A stretch of 64,000 nucleotides of DNA from the NCBI GenBank assembly GCA_905233985.1, contig CAJOFA010000002.1:60972-124971 (forward strand), written 5' to 3'. The DNA is from an uncultured Prevotella sp. (GTDB lineage Bacteria; Bacteroidota; Bacteroidia; Bacteroidales; Bacteroidaceae). Below, in pieces: positions 33,994-43,014 of the stretch. The notes beneath the pieces were generated by a model. That model was not told the origin of the DNA and did not search any database. It worked only from the letters and a program-made list of their open reading frames with translations. A program made the position numbers and the translations under genes. Position 1 is the stretch's first letter. Every line of letters starts with the position of its first letter.

Positions 33994-34458
33994 ATGGAAA
34001 CAACTCTTGTTTTATTGAAGCCCAGTTGTGTTCAGCGCCAGTTGATTGGCGAAGTGGTAAAACGTTTTGAGCGTCGTGGCTTGCTCATCTCTGGTATGAA
34101 GATGATGCAGCTGAGTGACGCCATTCTGCGTGAGCATTATGCTCACTTGGCAGACAAGCCTTTCTTCCCCTCGCTCCAGGCCTCCATGCAGACATCGCCT
34201 GTCGTGGCATTGGCATTGAGCGGCAAGGAAGCCGTTAAGGTGGTACGCGCAATGGCAGGTGTCACCAATGGCCGTGATGCAGCTCCTGGTACTATCCGTG
34301 GCGACTTCTCTATGAGCAACCAACAGAACATTGTTCATGCCTCTGACTCTGTAGAGAATGCCGTGATAGAACTTAACCGTTTCTTCCGTCCGGAGGAGAT
34401 ATTTGACTACCAAAGCGGTACATTTGGTTACATCTATGGCGACGGGGAGTGTAAATAG
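33994..34458 (+). CDS. ndk: Nucleoside diphosphate kinase
   Basis: A 154-residue cytoplasmic enzyme that transfers the gamma phosphate between nucleoside triphosphates and diphosphates through a phosphohistidine. The start METTLVLLKPSCVQRQLIGEV is typical, the catalytic His115 is in NIVHASDS, and the nucleotide-binding GTIRGDF is present. The length matches the family. It has its own promoter and terminator, and lies 100 bp before gyrB. Confidence 0.97.
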   Translation: METTLVLLKPSCVQRQLIGEVVKRFERRGLLISGMKMMQLSDAILREHYAHLADKPFFPSLQASMQTSPVVALALSGKEAVKVVRAMAGVTNGRDAAPGTIRGDFSMSNQQNIVHASDSVENAVIELNRFFRPEEIFDYQSGTFGYIYGDGECK

Positions 34459-34488
34459 AGCTCCTCGCGTTATTTTTTGACAATATTT

Positions 34489-34521
34489 AAAACGTAAATA
34501 TTCACTTATTTACGTTTTTTT
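34489..34521 (+). terminator. Terminator of ndk, adjoining the gyrB promoter
   Basis: AAAACGTAAATA (34489-34500) and TATTTACGTTTT (34507-34518) are perfect 12-bp arms with a 6-base loop, continuing into a T run. The stem is A/T-rich. The gyrB -7 element begins 7 bp after its final arm. Confidence 0.65.
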
Positions 34522-34524
34522 TCG

Positions 34525-34532
34525 TACCTTTG
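34525..34532 (+). promoter_or_regulatory. Promoter -7 element of gyrB
   Basis: TACCTTTG lies 26 bases before the gyrB ATG. Its -33 region would fall inside the ndk terminator stem. Confidence 0.6.
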
Positions 34533-34558
34533 CAACCTATTAAAGACAATTTGATACA

Positions 34559-36532
34559 ATGGAAGAAAATCTGAACACAGAAAACAACTATTCCGCGAGT
34601 AATATTCAAGTGCTCGAGGGACTGGAAGCCGTGCGCAAACGTCCGGCTATGTATATTGGAGATATCAGTGAAAAAGGTCTCCATCATTTAGTAAATGAGA
34701 CGGTTGACAACTCTATCGATGAGGCGATGGCGGGCTTCTGCACGCACATCGAAGTAACCATCAATGAAGATAACAGCATCACCGTACAGGACAATGGTCG
34801 TGGTATTCCCGTCGATGAGCACGAGAAGATGCACAAGTCTGCTTTAGAGGTTGTGATGACCGTGCTACATGCCGGTGGTAAGTTCGACAAGGGCAGTTAT
34901 AAGGTATCCGGCGGTCTGCACGGTGTAGGTGTGAGTTGTGTGAACGCTCTCTCCACACACATGATGTCACAGGTGTATCGCAACGGACATATCTATCAGC
35001 AGGAGTACGAGAAGGGTAAGCCGCTGTACGACGTGAAGATTGTCGGCGACACCGACAAGACGGGTACGCGTCAGCAGTTCTGGCCCGACGGAACCATCTT
35101 CACGACAACGGAATATAAATATGACATCATCGCCCGGCGCATGCGCGAACTGGCTTACCTAAACGCTGGCATCACCATCACACTGACTGACTTGCGCCCC
35201 GATGATGAGGGCAATCTCAAACAGCCCGAGGTATTCCACGCCAAGGATGGTCTTAAGGAGTTCGTGCGTTACGTGGATCGTCACCGCACGCATCTGGTTG
35301 ACGATGTTATATACCTGAAGACCGAAAAGCAGGGCATACCCATTGAGGTTGCTGTGATGTATAACACGGACTATAGTGAGAACATTCACTCATACGTCAA
35401 TAACATCAATACCATTGAAGGTGGTACACACCTTGCCGGTTTCCGTGCCGCGCTGACTCGTACGTTGAAGAAATATGCCGACAATGACCCGCAGATTTCC
35501 AAACAGATTGAGAAGGCGAAGATTGAGATTGCCCCCGAGGATTTCCGCGAAGGACTCACTGCCGTCATCTCTATCAAAGTCGCTGAGCCGCAGTTTGAAG
35601 GACAGACGAAGACGAAACTGGGTAACTCGGAAGTCGCCGGTGCCGTACAGCAGGCTGTAGGTGAAGCGCTGAGCAACTACTTGGAGGAGCATCCGAAAGA
35701 AGCCAAGATGATTTGCGACAAGGTGGTGCTGGCTGCTACAGCCCGTATCGCCGCACGAAAGGCCCGTGAGAGTGTGCAGCGTAAGAACCCGATGACGGGC
35801 GGCGGTCTGCCCGGCAAGCTCGCCGACTGCTCGAACAAAGACCCGAAGGACTGTGAGATCTTCCTCGTTGAGGGTGACTCCGCTGGTGGCTCTGCCAAGC
35901 AGGGACGTGACCGTCACTTCCAGGCCATCCTGCCGCTGCGCGGTAAGATTCTGAATGTGGAGAAGGTCCAGTGGCACCGTGTGTTCGAGGCCGAGTCAGT
36001 CATGAACATCATCCAGAGCATCGGCGTACGCTTCGGTGTGGAAGGCGAAGGCGACCGTGAGGCCAATATCGACAAGCTGCGTTACGATAAGATCATCATC
36101 ATGACCGACGCCGACGTCGATGGCTCGCACATCGACACGCTGATTATGACACTCTTCTACCGCTTCATGCCGCAGGTGATTCAGGGCGGACACCTCTACA
36201 TCGCCACCCCGCCACTTTATAAGTGTACATATAAGAAAGTCTCAGAGTATTGCTACACAGAGCAGCAACGCCAGGCTTTCATCGACAAGTACGTGGCCGG
36301 TGACGAGAACTCGAACCTCCTGCATACACAGCGTTACAAAGGTCTGGGTGAGATGAACCCCGAACAGCTGTGGGAGACGACGATGAATCCCGAGAACCGC
36401 TTGCTGAAGCAGGTCACCATTGAGAACGCTGCTGAAGCCGACGAAATCTTCTCCATGCTCATGGGCGACGACGTAGAGCCTCGCCGTGAGTTTATTGAAA
36501 AGAATGCCACCTACGCAAATATTGATGCATAA
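34559..36532 (+). CDS. gyrB: DNA gyrase subunit B
   Basis: A 657-residue type II topoisomerase subunit that hydrolyses ATP to drive negative supercoiling with GyrA. The GHKL ATPase motifs are visible (EAVRKRPAMYIGD, VDNSIDEAMAG, DNGRGIPVDEHEK, GGLHGVGVSCVNALS), as is the TOPRIM domain (VEGDSAGGSAKQGRDR, LRGKILNVEK, TDADVDGSHI). The C terminus RRE.IE is standard. The length is normal for the short GyrB form without the proteobacterial insert. A ParE assignment is less likely. The CDF-GH95 gene begins 5 bp after its stop, so they share a transcript. Confidence 0.95.
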   Translation: MEENLNTENNYSASNIQVLEGLEAVRKRPAMYIGDISEKGLHHLVNETVDNSIDEAMAGFCTHIEVTINEDNSITVQDNGRGIPVDEHEKMHKSALEVVMTVLHAGGKFDKGSYKVSGGLHGVGVSCVNALSTHMMSQVYRNGHIYQQEYEKGKPLYDVKIVGDTDKTGTRQQFWPDGTIFTTTEYKYDIIARRMRELAYLNAGITITLTDLRPDDEGNLKQPEVFHAKDGLKEFVRYVDRHRTHLVDDVIYLKTEKQGIPIEVAVMYNTDYSENIHSYVNNINTIEGGTHLAGFRAALTRTLKKYADNDPQISKQIEKAKIEIAPEDFREGLTAVISIKVAEPQFEGQTKTKLGNSEVAGAVQQAVGEALSNYLEEHPKEAKMICDKVVLAATARIAARKARESVQRKNPMTGGGLPGKLADCSNKDPKDCEIFLVEGDSAGGSAKQGRDRHFQAILPLRGKILNVEKVQWHRVFEAESVMNIIQSIGVRFGVEGEGDREANIDKLRYDKIIIMTDADVDGSHIDTLIMTLFYRFMPQVIQGGHLYIATPPLYKCTYKKVSEYCYTEQQRQAFIDKYVAGDENSNLLHTQRYKGLGEMNPEQLWETTMNPENRLLKQVTIENAAEADEIFSMLMGDDVEPRREFIEKNATYANIDA

Positions 36533-36537
36533 GGTGC

Positions 36538-39500
36538 ATGTCAAGAAACAAGGAAATTTATCGTGTAACGCTTATAGGAGCAGCAGTCAACGTTGTGCTA
36601 CTGCTCTTTAAGTTTATTGCGGGCATCGTGGGCCATAGTGCTGCTATGGTTGCCGATGCCGTCCATTCCTTGTCTGATTTTATCACTGATGCCATCATGC
36701 TGCTGTTTGTCCATATCAGCGGGAAACCGCAGGACAAGTCGCACGACTATGGTCATGGTAAGTATGAGACGCTGTCGATGACCATCATCGGCTTGGCACT
36801 CTTGGCAGTGGCCATAGGCATCATCTATAGTGGTGCTATAAAGATTGCCGTTTGGCTCAATGGGCAGCCTTTGGAGGCTCCTGGCATGTTGGCGCTATGG
36901 GCTGCCTTGCTGTCTATCGTACTGAAGGAGGCTGTCTATCGTTACTCGATGGTGAAAGCCCGTCAGCTGAACTCACAGGCTGTGGAAGCCAACGCGTGGC
37001 ATCACCGCAGCGACGCATTGTCATCTATCGGTACGGCAGTAGGCATCGGCGGAGCCATCTTCTTAGGACAGCGCTGGACGGTGCTTGATCCTGTTGCCTC
37101 GGTCATTGTGGGTGCTTTCATTGTGAAAGTCGCCGTTACATTATTGCGTAATGGTATTGGCGACCTGATGGAACAGTCTTTGCCTGAAGCTGTGGAGGAC
37201 GAGATGCTAAAAATGGTGGCGGACATTCCTGGCGTAACAGAACCCCATGACCTGCGCACCCGTCGTATAGGAAACCACTATGCCATCGAACTGCATATCT
37301 TGATGGATGGTGACATTTCTTTGCGTGAAGCCCATGACAAGGCTTCAGAGGTAGAAGCGCTGTTAAAGAATCGCTATGGTAAAGAGACACATGTGGCGGT
37401 TCATGTGGAGCCGGAAGAAAAGACCAGACATCATAAGAGAAGTTTACTGTCTGTCTTATTATTGACGGTCGCCCTGACTGGCTTTGCCCAGGAGCAGGCT
37501 CCTATGAAGCTGTGGTATGACCGTGAGGCGCAATATTTCGAGGAGTCACTGCCTATTGGCAACGGTAAGTTGGGCGCGTTGGTCTATGGTGGCACGGAAG
37601 ATGACCTTATCTACTTAAACGATATCACCTTTTGGACGGGCAAGCCTGTTGACAGAAATCTGGACAAGGATGCCCACCAGTGGATTCCCAAGATACGCGA
37701 AGCGCTGTTCAACGAAGACTACCGGTTGGCTGACTCGTTGCAACGGTACGTTCAAGGACCAAACTCTCAGTTTTACCAGCCCCTTGGTACATTACATATC
37801 TATGACCGGAACGTAGGCGATGTCACGGACTACCGGCGTGAACTGGATATTGATAGTGCCCTTTGCCGTGATCAGTATAAACGCGAAGGTGTCACCTTTA
37901 CAAGAGAATACATCGCCTCGAACCCTGACAAGCTCATCGCTATACGTTTGAAGGCAGACAAGCCGCAGGCCATCAACTGCCGACTGACACTGGGGGCACA
38001 GGTGCCAGCCAAAACCAAAAGTTCCCCCTCTTTGGGAGGGGGCAGGGGGGAGGCCCAGCTGACGATGACGGGACATGCAACGGGCGATGCCCAGGAGAGC
38101 ATACATTTCTGTACCATGATGCGTCTGGCAGAGACAGACGGCGAGGTGACAGCCACAGAAGAAGGACTTACGCTATGCCATGCTACGCAGGCAACGGTAT
38201 ATATTGTCAATGAGACAAGCTACAACGGACCTCGCAAGCATCCCGTCAAAGAGGGAGCACCTTATCTGGAGAATGCCACCGATGACATCTGGCATACGGT
38301 CAACGTGACCTATGATGATGTGCGCCAACGTCACATTAGCGACTATCAACAGTTCTATGACAGGGTAAAGCTAAATCTTGGTACGACATCGTACAATGAT
38401 GTCAGAAACATACCTACCGACCAGTTATTGAGACAGGGACATTCTTTCATTGAAACCCTTTACTTCCAGTACGGCCGTTACCTGCTTATCTCGTGTTCAC
38501 GTACGCAAGGAGTTCCTGCTAACCTGCAAGGGCTGTGGACACCCCACCTGTGGTCACCCTGGCGAGGCAACTACACTGTCAATATCAATTTAGAAGAAAA
38601 CTACTGGCCGGCATTTGTGGCTAATCTGGCTGAGATGGCAGAACCATTGGATGACTTTATCAAGGCATTGGCTGAGAACGGACAATATACCGCCCATAAC
38701 TATTACGGTATCAACCAAGGCTGGTGCTCCAGTCATAACAGTGACATCTGGGCTATGACCAATCCCGTGGGCGAGAAGCGTGAAAACCCGATGTGGGCCA
38801 ACTGGAACCTGGGGGGCGCATGGCTTGTGAACACCCTGTGGGATCATTATTTGTTTACGCAGGACAAGGAATACCTGCGTTCAACGGTTTACCCGCTGAT
38901 GAAGGGCGCCGCCGACTTCTGCCTCAGTTGGCTTATTGAGAACCCGAAACAGGATGGTGAACTCATCACGGCCCCCAGCACGTCACCCGAGAATGAATAC
39001 ATCACGGATAAGGGCTATCACGGAGTTACCTGCTACGGTGGTACGGCAGATCTCGCCATCATCCGCGAGTTGCTGACGAACGTCTGCGCTGCCGGTCCTG
39101 TGTGTGGTGATTATATCACCGCTTATAAAACAGCTATGCAACGTCTGCATCCTTACATCGTTGGCAAGGACGGTGACCTCAATGAATGGTATTACGACTG
39201 GCAAGACCGTGATTCTCGTCATAGACATCAATCACACCTGATAGGTCTCTACCCTGGTCATCATCTGACAGATTCCAACTTACAAAAAGCAGCAGAGCAA
39301 ACACTCATTCAGAAGGGCGACGAGACGACAGGGTGGAGCACGGGCTGGCGCATCAACCTATGGGCAAGGCTCAAGAATGGTGAGAAGGCGTACCAGATTT
39401 ACCGTAAGCTGCTGACTGCCGTAGCACCAGAGCAAGACAGAACGCCTGACTATAGTCATGGTGGCGGAACCTATCCCAACCTGTTCGACGCTCATCCGCC

Positions 39501-39798
39501 CTTCCAGATAGACGGAAACTTCGGTGGCACGGCAGGCGTCTGCGAGATGCTCATCCAAAGCAGAGCCAACAAGGAAATAGAGCTGTTGCCTGCGCTGCCT
39601 GCAGCATGGAAAGACGGAGCGGTCAGCGGTCTATGTGCCCGTGGTGGTTATGAAGTGAGTATGAAATGGAAAGACGGCAAGGTCGTCAGCGCTGTCATCA
39701 AGGCGAAGAAGCCAGGCACCATTACCTTATTATATAATGGGCAACAGCAGTCAATAGAACTGGAAGCGGGGGAAAACGTCATCAAGGTAAAGAAATAA
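36538..39798 (+). CDS. Cation diffusion facilitator fused in frame to a GH95 alpha-L-fucosidase
   Basis: One 1086-codon frame holds two normally separate proteins. Residues 1-~295 are a CDF-family divalent cation exporter with about six membrane segments, metal-site motifs DAVHSLSDF (TM2) and HHRSDA (TM5), and a cytoplasmic C-terminal domain ending HVAVHVEPEE. Residues 300-320 (KRSLLSVLLLTVALTGFAQEQ) look exactly like a secretion signal. Residues ~321-1086 are GH95, with PIGNGKLGALVYGG, NLQGLW, PSTSPENEY (acid residue) and IDGNFGGTAGVCEML. No Met or stop lies at the join (around 37430-37445). A G/C hairpin repeat at 38024-38053 is translated as SPSLGGGRGE. If the fusion is real, the seventh hydrophobic segment would place the fucosidase in the periplasm. 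Confidence 0.85.
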   Translation: MSRNKEIYRVTLIGAAVNVVLLLFKFIAGIVGHSAAMVADAVHSLSDFITDAIMLLFVHISGKPQDKSHDYGHGKYETLSMTIIGLALLAVAIGIIYSGAIKIAVWLNGQPLEAPGMLALWAALLSIVLKEAVYRYSMVKARQLNSQAVEANAWHHRSDALSSIGTAVGIGGAIFLGQRWTVLDPVASVIVGAFIVKVAVTLLRNGIGDLMEQSLPEAVEDEMLKMVADIPGVTEPHDLRTRRIGNHYAIELHILMDGDISLREAHDKASEVEALLKNRYGKETHVAVHVEPEEKTRHHKRSLLSVLLLTVALTGFAQEQAPMKLWYDREAQYFEESLPIGNGKLGALVYGGTEDDLIYLNDITFWTGKPVDRNLDKDAHQWIPKIREALFNEDYRLADSLQRYVQGPNSQFYQPLGTLHIYDRNVGDVTDYRRELDIDSALCRDQYKREGVTFTREYIASNPDKLIAIRLKADKPQAINCRLTLGAQVPAKTKSSPSLGGGRGEAQLTMTGHATGDAQESIHFCTMMRLAETDGEVTATEEGLTLCHATQATVYIVNETSYNGPRKHPVKEGAPYLENATDDIWHTVNVTYDDVRQRHISDYQQFYDRVKLNLGTTSYNDVRNIPTDQLLRQGHSFIETLYFQYGRYLLISCSRTQGVPANLQGLWTPHLWSPWRGNYTVNINLEENYWPAFVANLAEMAEPLDDFIKALAENGQYTAHNYYGINQGWCSSHNSDIWAMTNPVGEKRENPMWANWNLGGAWLVNTLWDHYLFTQDKEYLRSTVYPLMKGAADFCLSWLIENPKQDGELITAPSTSPENEYITDKGYHGVTCYGGTADLAIIRELLTNVCAAGPVCGDYITAYKTAMQRLHPYIVGKDGDLNEWYYDWQDRDSRHRHQSHLIGLYPGHHLTDSNLQKAAEQTLIQKGDETTGWSTGWRINLWARLKNGEKAYQIYRKLLTAVAPEQDRTPDYSHGGGTYPNLFDAHPPFQIDGNFGGTAGVCEMLIQSRANKEIELLPALPAAWKDGAVSGLCARGGYEVSMKWKDGKVVSAVIKAKKPGTITLLYNGQQQSIELEAGENVIKVKK
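38024..38053. repeat. G/C-rich hairpin repeat inside the GH95 part of the fusion gene
   Basis: CCCCCTC, TTTG, GGAGGGGG followed by CAGGGGGGAGG. It is the same family as 8633-8671 and 62952-62977 and is read in frame without a stop. Confidence 0.75.
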
Positions 39799-39808
39799 AT
39801 GTGAATAT

Positions 39809-40789
39809 ATGAAGGATTATAGGAATACAGGAATGAAGGAGTGCCGAGGTAAAAGAGTGAAAATGCTTTTACTCTTCTTCCTTTTTGCATTCTTGCCTTT
39901 CACAGCAACGGCGCAAGGCTATGGGCTACAATGGATGCACCATCCCCAGGCAGATGCTTCGCAGCAGATATGGTTCCGTCAGGACCTGATGCTCCACGAC
40001 CCGCCGCAGCAGGCACACCTCTCTGTAGCCAGCGACGGGCGCTACATTGTCTATGTCAACGGTTACCATGTCAGCACCGACGTGTTCTCTAGTAATCCGA
40101 CAGGCATGATTGCCATGCGTGACTATGACATCACACGCTTTCTGCGACAGGGCGATAATGTCATCGGCGTATGGTATGCTCCGGTCGGTACGCGGGGAAA
40201 CGCGGAGTCATGGGCTGCTGACAACAGGCAGCTATGTGTCAGCATGTCGGGCATCACTGCCGACGGTCATCATTTCACTGTAAATCCTAATAAGGGCTGG
40301 CTCTGTCGTGTTGCCAATGCACGAGTTACCGACTACGGCGAGACGGTAGATGGCACGAAATATGTCAGTGACTGGAACCGAGGATCGCTGAACCTAATGG
40401 AATGGTTGCCGGCGGAGATTACATACGACGGACAGGGCGGCGGATTCCAGACCAATGCCAAACCTGTCATCCAGTGGAAAGGTACGCAGGGCGGCTTCCG
40501 CGTCAAGCGTATTCTGAAGCGTGCGAAAGTCATTCAACAGGGTCGCACGGTCATCTACAATTTCGGCGAACCAGTGCATGGCTGGGTACGTGTGACGCTT
40601 CGTGGACTCAAGAAAGGCGAGGCCGTTGAAGTGAATGGACTCCGCTATATCGGCACGGGCAAGACTGACGATCAGGCCTGTCGTCGCTTCACGACAGGCG
40701 ATGCAGGTGTGGCACGTATCCTGTTGCCTGCAGGACGTACCGCCAGTTGTATCTCTCGTGTAGAAGCCATCGAGGTTAGTAATGAATAA
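39809..40789 (+). CDS. Alpha-L-rhamnosidase-like accessory protein lacking the catalytic domain
   Basis: A 326-residue secreted protein. The ATG at 39809, 39833 or 39863 could be used; all give a signal peptide ending near TATAQG. The body contains beta-sandwich segments like the N-terminal domains of GH78 rhamnosidases (SVASDGRYIVYVNGYHVS, MRDYDITRFLRQGDNVIGVWY, YNFGEPVHGWVRVTLRGLKKGEAVEV), but the (alpha/alpha)6 catalytic barrel is absent and the protein ends cleanly. It may be a carbohydrate-binding accessory protein or a remnant of a larger enzyme. It starts 10 bp after the GH95 fusion gene, pointing to a shared role in fucose- or rhamnose-containing glycans. Confidence 0.7.
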   Translation: MKDYRNTGMKECRGKRVKMLLLFFLFAFLPFTATAQGYGLQWMHHPQADASQQIWFRQDLMLHDPPQQAHLSVASDGRYIVYVNGYHVSTDVFSSNPTGMIAMRDYDITRFLRQGDNVIGVWYAPVGTRGNAESWAADNRQLCVSMSGITADGHHFTVNPNKGWLCRVANARVTDYGETVDGTKYVSDWNRGSLNLMEWLPAEITYDGQGGGFQTNAKPVIQWKGTQGGFRVKRILKRAKVIQQGRTVIYNFGEPVHGWVRVTLRGLKKGEAVEVNGLRYIGTGKTDDQACRRFTTGDAGVARILLPAGRTASCISRVEAIEVSNE

Positions 40790-40836
40790 TCCCGTTCCAG
40801 ACGGTTCCGCCGTATGGTAATAAATAAACAACCACC

Positions 40837-41727
40837 ATGAACAGAAGTACCATCATTGACTCGGACATCAACAAGATGAAGCTCGGCGGCGACCCAGAAT
40901 TCATCGACGATGATATTGTCATGCTTGACAACCTGCGTGAAGCTCCTATCCCACACGACCCGCGACGCATGAATTTCATCCTTGTGGGACTGTGCACGCA
41001 TGGTGAGGCACGTCTAAACGTTGATACGTTGCAGCGTGTTATCACACCGGGCGATGTCATCATCATCTCTGACCGCCATGTCATTGACAGCTTCAGCGGT
41101 TCTGACGACCTTGAGGCACTGTGCATCCTGATATCCAATAAGTTCTTCAATGAGATTATCCGTAACATGAGCGACCTCTCCACGCTCTTCCTCTTCTCGC
41201 GCAATAACCCTGTAGTAAGCCTGACAGAGAAGGAACGCCATACGTTTGAGGAATACTTTGCTTTCATCAAACAGCGTGTGGGCGATGAGGCTAACCATTT
41301 CCGCAAACCACTCGTTACGACCCTGTTGCTCGCAATGTTCTATGACCTGAGCAATGTAATCTTTCGTTATCAGCAGACAGCAGACCAGCGGCAGTCGCGT
41401 GCCGACGCCATCTTCGCTCGCTTTATCCGTTTATTGGAAAAGCACTTTTCCGAAGAGCGGCGTGTCAGTTTCTATGCCCAACAGCTCTGCATCACCCCCA
41501 AGTATCTCTCGGAGACAGTAAAACAGGTGAGTAAGCGTACGCCCAACGAATGGATTGACAACTATGTGACCGCCGAAATTCGCGTGCTACTGAAGAACTC
41601 CAACAAAAGCATCAAAGAGATAGCTGAAGCCTTGCACTTCCCCAACCAATCATTCCTGGGAAAATACTTCAAGGAACACACTGGCGTGAGTCCGTCGGAA
41701 TATAGGAAGTTAAGGCTGAGGAGTTAG
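40837..41727 (+). CDS. AraC-family transcriptional regulator
   Basis: A 296-residue cytoplasmic regulator. The N-terminal part (residues ~40-110) has a cupin-like pattern (GEARLNVDTLQRVITPGDVIIIS) and the C-terminal ~100 residues form the paired helix-turn-helix AraC domain (RRVSFYAQQLCITPKYLSETVKQVSKRTPNEWIDNYV and IKEIAEALHFPNQSFLGKYFKEHTGVSPSEYRKL). It follows the GH95/rhamnosidase-like genes by 47 bp and may regulate them. Its 3' end overlaps the convergent DUF3109 gene by 18 bp. Confidence 0.9.
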   Translation: MNRSTIIDSDINKMKLGGDPEFIDDDIVMLDNLREAPIPHDPRRMNFILVGLCTHGEARLNVDTLQRVITPGDVIIISDRHVIDSFSGSDDLEALCILISNKFFNEIIRNMSDLSTLFLFSRNNPVVSLTEKERHTFEEYFAFIKQRVGDEANHFRKPLVTTLLLAMFYDLSNVIFRYQQTADQRQSRADAIFARFIRLLEKHFSEERRVSFYAQQLCITPKYLSETVKQVSKRTPNEWIDNYVTAEIRVLLKNSNKSIKEIAEALHFPNQSFLGKYFKEHTGVSPSEYRKLRLRS

Positions 41728-42309
41728 GAGCTCTTCGGCTACGGTACATAGTTCGTTGTACCATACTTCGCCGAAGCGACGGATAAGCGGCTCTTTTAGG
41801 AACTGATAGAGGGGAAGGTCAAGCGCCTTCCCTTTTGCTATGGCATCCTTGCACACTTCCCAACGGTTATAATTCAGCCCTACGAGACCATTGGAAAAAC
41901 GTTTCTCACGGATTGGATAGAGTGCACAACTGATGGGCTTACAAAACTTCGTCTTGCCATTACGATAGGCTTTCTCAAGCGTACAGAGCCAACAACTATC
42001 CTCATTCTTCGCAAACACACATTCCTTTCCTCGCACAATACTCGTCACCAAGTCACCCTCCTGATCGGTATAGGCTACACCCTGCCGGTCGATAATGCTC
42101 TGTGCTGAAGCGGGAAGCTCAGGCCACACGGTATCGAGCGCATCTTCGATGGCTGCCACTTCGTCCAGCGTGACGGGTGCTCCTGCATCGCCCTCAACGC
42201 AACAGATACCCTTGCACTTCTCATAGTCACAACAGAAACGTTCGGTCAGGATTTCGGAGGAGATTAGTACACTGTCGATTTCAAGGATGGGAGTAATCTT
42301 GTTTACCAT
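41710..42309 (-). CDS. DUF3109 family cysteine-rich protein
   Basis: A 199-residue cytoplasmic protein with the conserved Cys pattern of DUF3109: FCCDYEKCKGICC near the start, then ECVFAKNEDSCWLCTLEKAYRNGKTKFCKPISCALYPIR. The clustered cysteines suggest binding of iron-sulfur or zinc, resembling the YkgJ-type CxxxCCxx group. The biochemical function is unknown. It overlaps the end of ung by 7 bp at its start, so it is translationally coupled with it. Confidence 0.88.
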   Translation of the reverse strand: MVNKITPILEIDSVLISSEILTERFCCDYEKCKGICCVEGDAGAPVTLDEVAAIEDALDTVWPELPASAQSIIDRQGVAYTDQEGDLVTSIVRGKECVFAKNEDSCWLCTLEKAYRNGKTKFCKPISCALYPIREKRFSNGLVGLNYNRWEVCKDAIAKGKALDLPLYQFLKEPLIRRFGEVWYNELCTVAEELLTPQP

Positions 42310-42968
42310 TGTATGGGGACTATTCCGTTTTGTTCCAAATATGCATTACAACGTGAGAACTGATGTTGCCCGAACCAGCCGCCTCGGTTGGCCGAAAGAG
42401 GGGACGGGTGAACGGACTCCAGCACAAGGTTCTTCGTCTTGTCAATCATGTATGACTTGCTGCGGGCATAACCGCCCCACAGCATATAGACAAGATGCTC
42501 GCGCCTTGCGGCTAATGCCTGTATGGCGGCATCGGTAAAGTATTGCCAGCCCAGTGTGGCGTGGCTGTTGGCCATGTGGGCACGGACGGTCAGCGTAGCA
42601 TTGAGCAGCAGCACACCCTGTTCCGCCCACCGCGTCAGGTTACCCGACTGCGGGATAGGTGTGCCGAGATCGTCGTGTATCTCTTTGAAGATGTTTTGCA
42701 ACGACGGGGGAAACATTACACCGTCCTGCACGGAAAAACTCAGCCCGTGCGCTTGTCCTGGCTCATGATACGGATCCTGTCCGATAATCACCACTTTCAC
42801 CTGGTCAAACGGACATAGGTTAAAGGCATTGAATATCAAACGCCCCGGCGGATAGCACGTACCTTGCATGTATTCCTGTCGCACCGTCTGCGTCAGTTTC
42901 TCAAAGTACGGTTTACCGAACTCCCCCTGTAGCTGTTCCTTCCACGACTGTTCTATCTGTACGTTCAT
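42303..42968 (-). CDS. ung: Uracil-DNA glycosylase, family 1
   Basis: A 221-residue base-excision repair enzyme that removes uracil from DNA. ATG 42968 (MNVQIEQSW) is the best start; a longer frame would need a TTG. The catalytic water-activating motif GQDPYH contains Asp65, the uracil-binding motif FPPSLQNIFKEIHDDLG is present, and the minor-groove loop HPSPLSANRGG contains His187. The length matches the family. It lies just after the gpmI terminator and overlaps the DUF3109 gene. Confidence 0.97.
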   Translation of the reverse strand: MNVQIEQSWKEQLQGEFGKPYFEKLTQTVRQEYMQGTCYPPGRLIFNAFNLCPFDQVKVVIIGQDPYHEPGQAHGLSFSVQDGVMFPPSLQNIFKEIHDDLGTPIPQSGNLTRWAEQGVLLLNATLTVRAHMANSHATLGWQYFTDAAIQALAARREHLVYMLWGGYARSKSYMIDKTKNLVLESVHPSPLSANRGGWFGQHQFSRCNAYLEQNGIVPIQW

Positions 42969-42977
42969 AAACAATAA

Positions 42978-43006
42978 GCCCCTTCTACCCTAACGGCAGA
43001 AGGGGC
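42978..43006 (-). terminator. Terminator of gpmI
   Basis: GCCCCTTCT (42978-42986) and AGAAGGGGC (42998-43006) form a perfect 9-bp stem with an 11-base loop. On the minus strand it lies 9 bp after the gpmI stop and is followed by TTATTGTTT. Read-through into ung is plausible. Confidence 0.7.
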
Positions 43007-43014
43007 AAATAATA

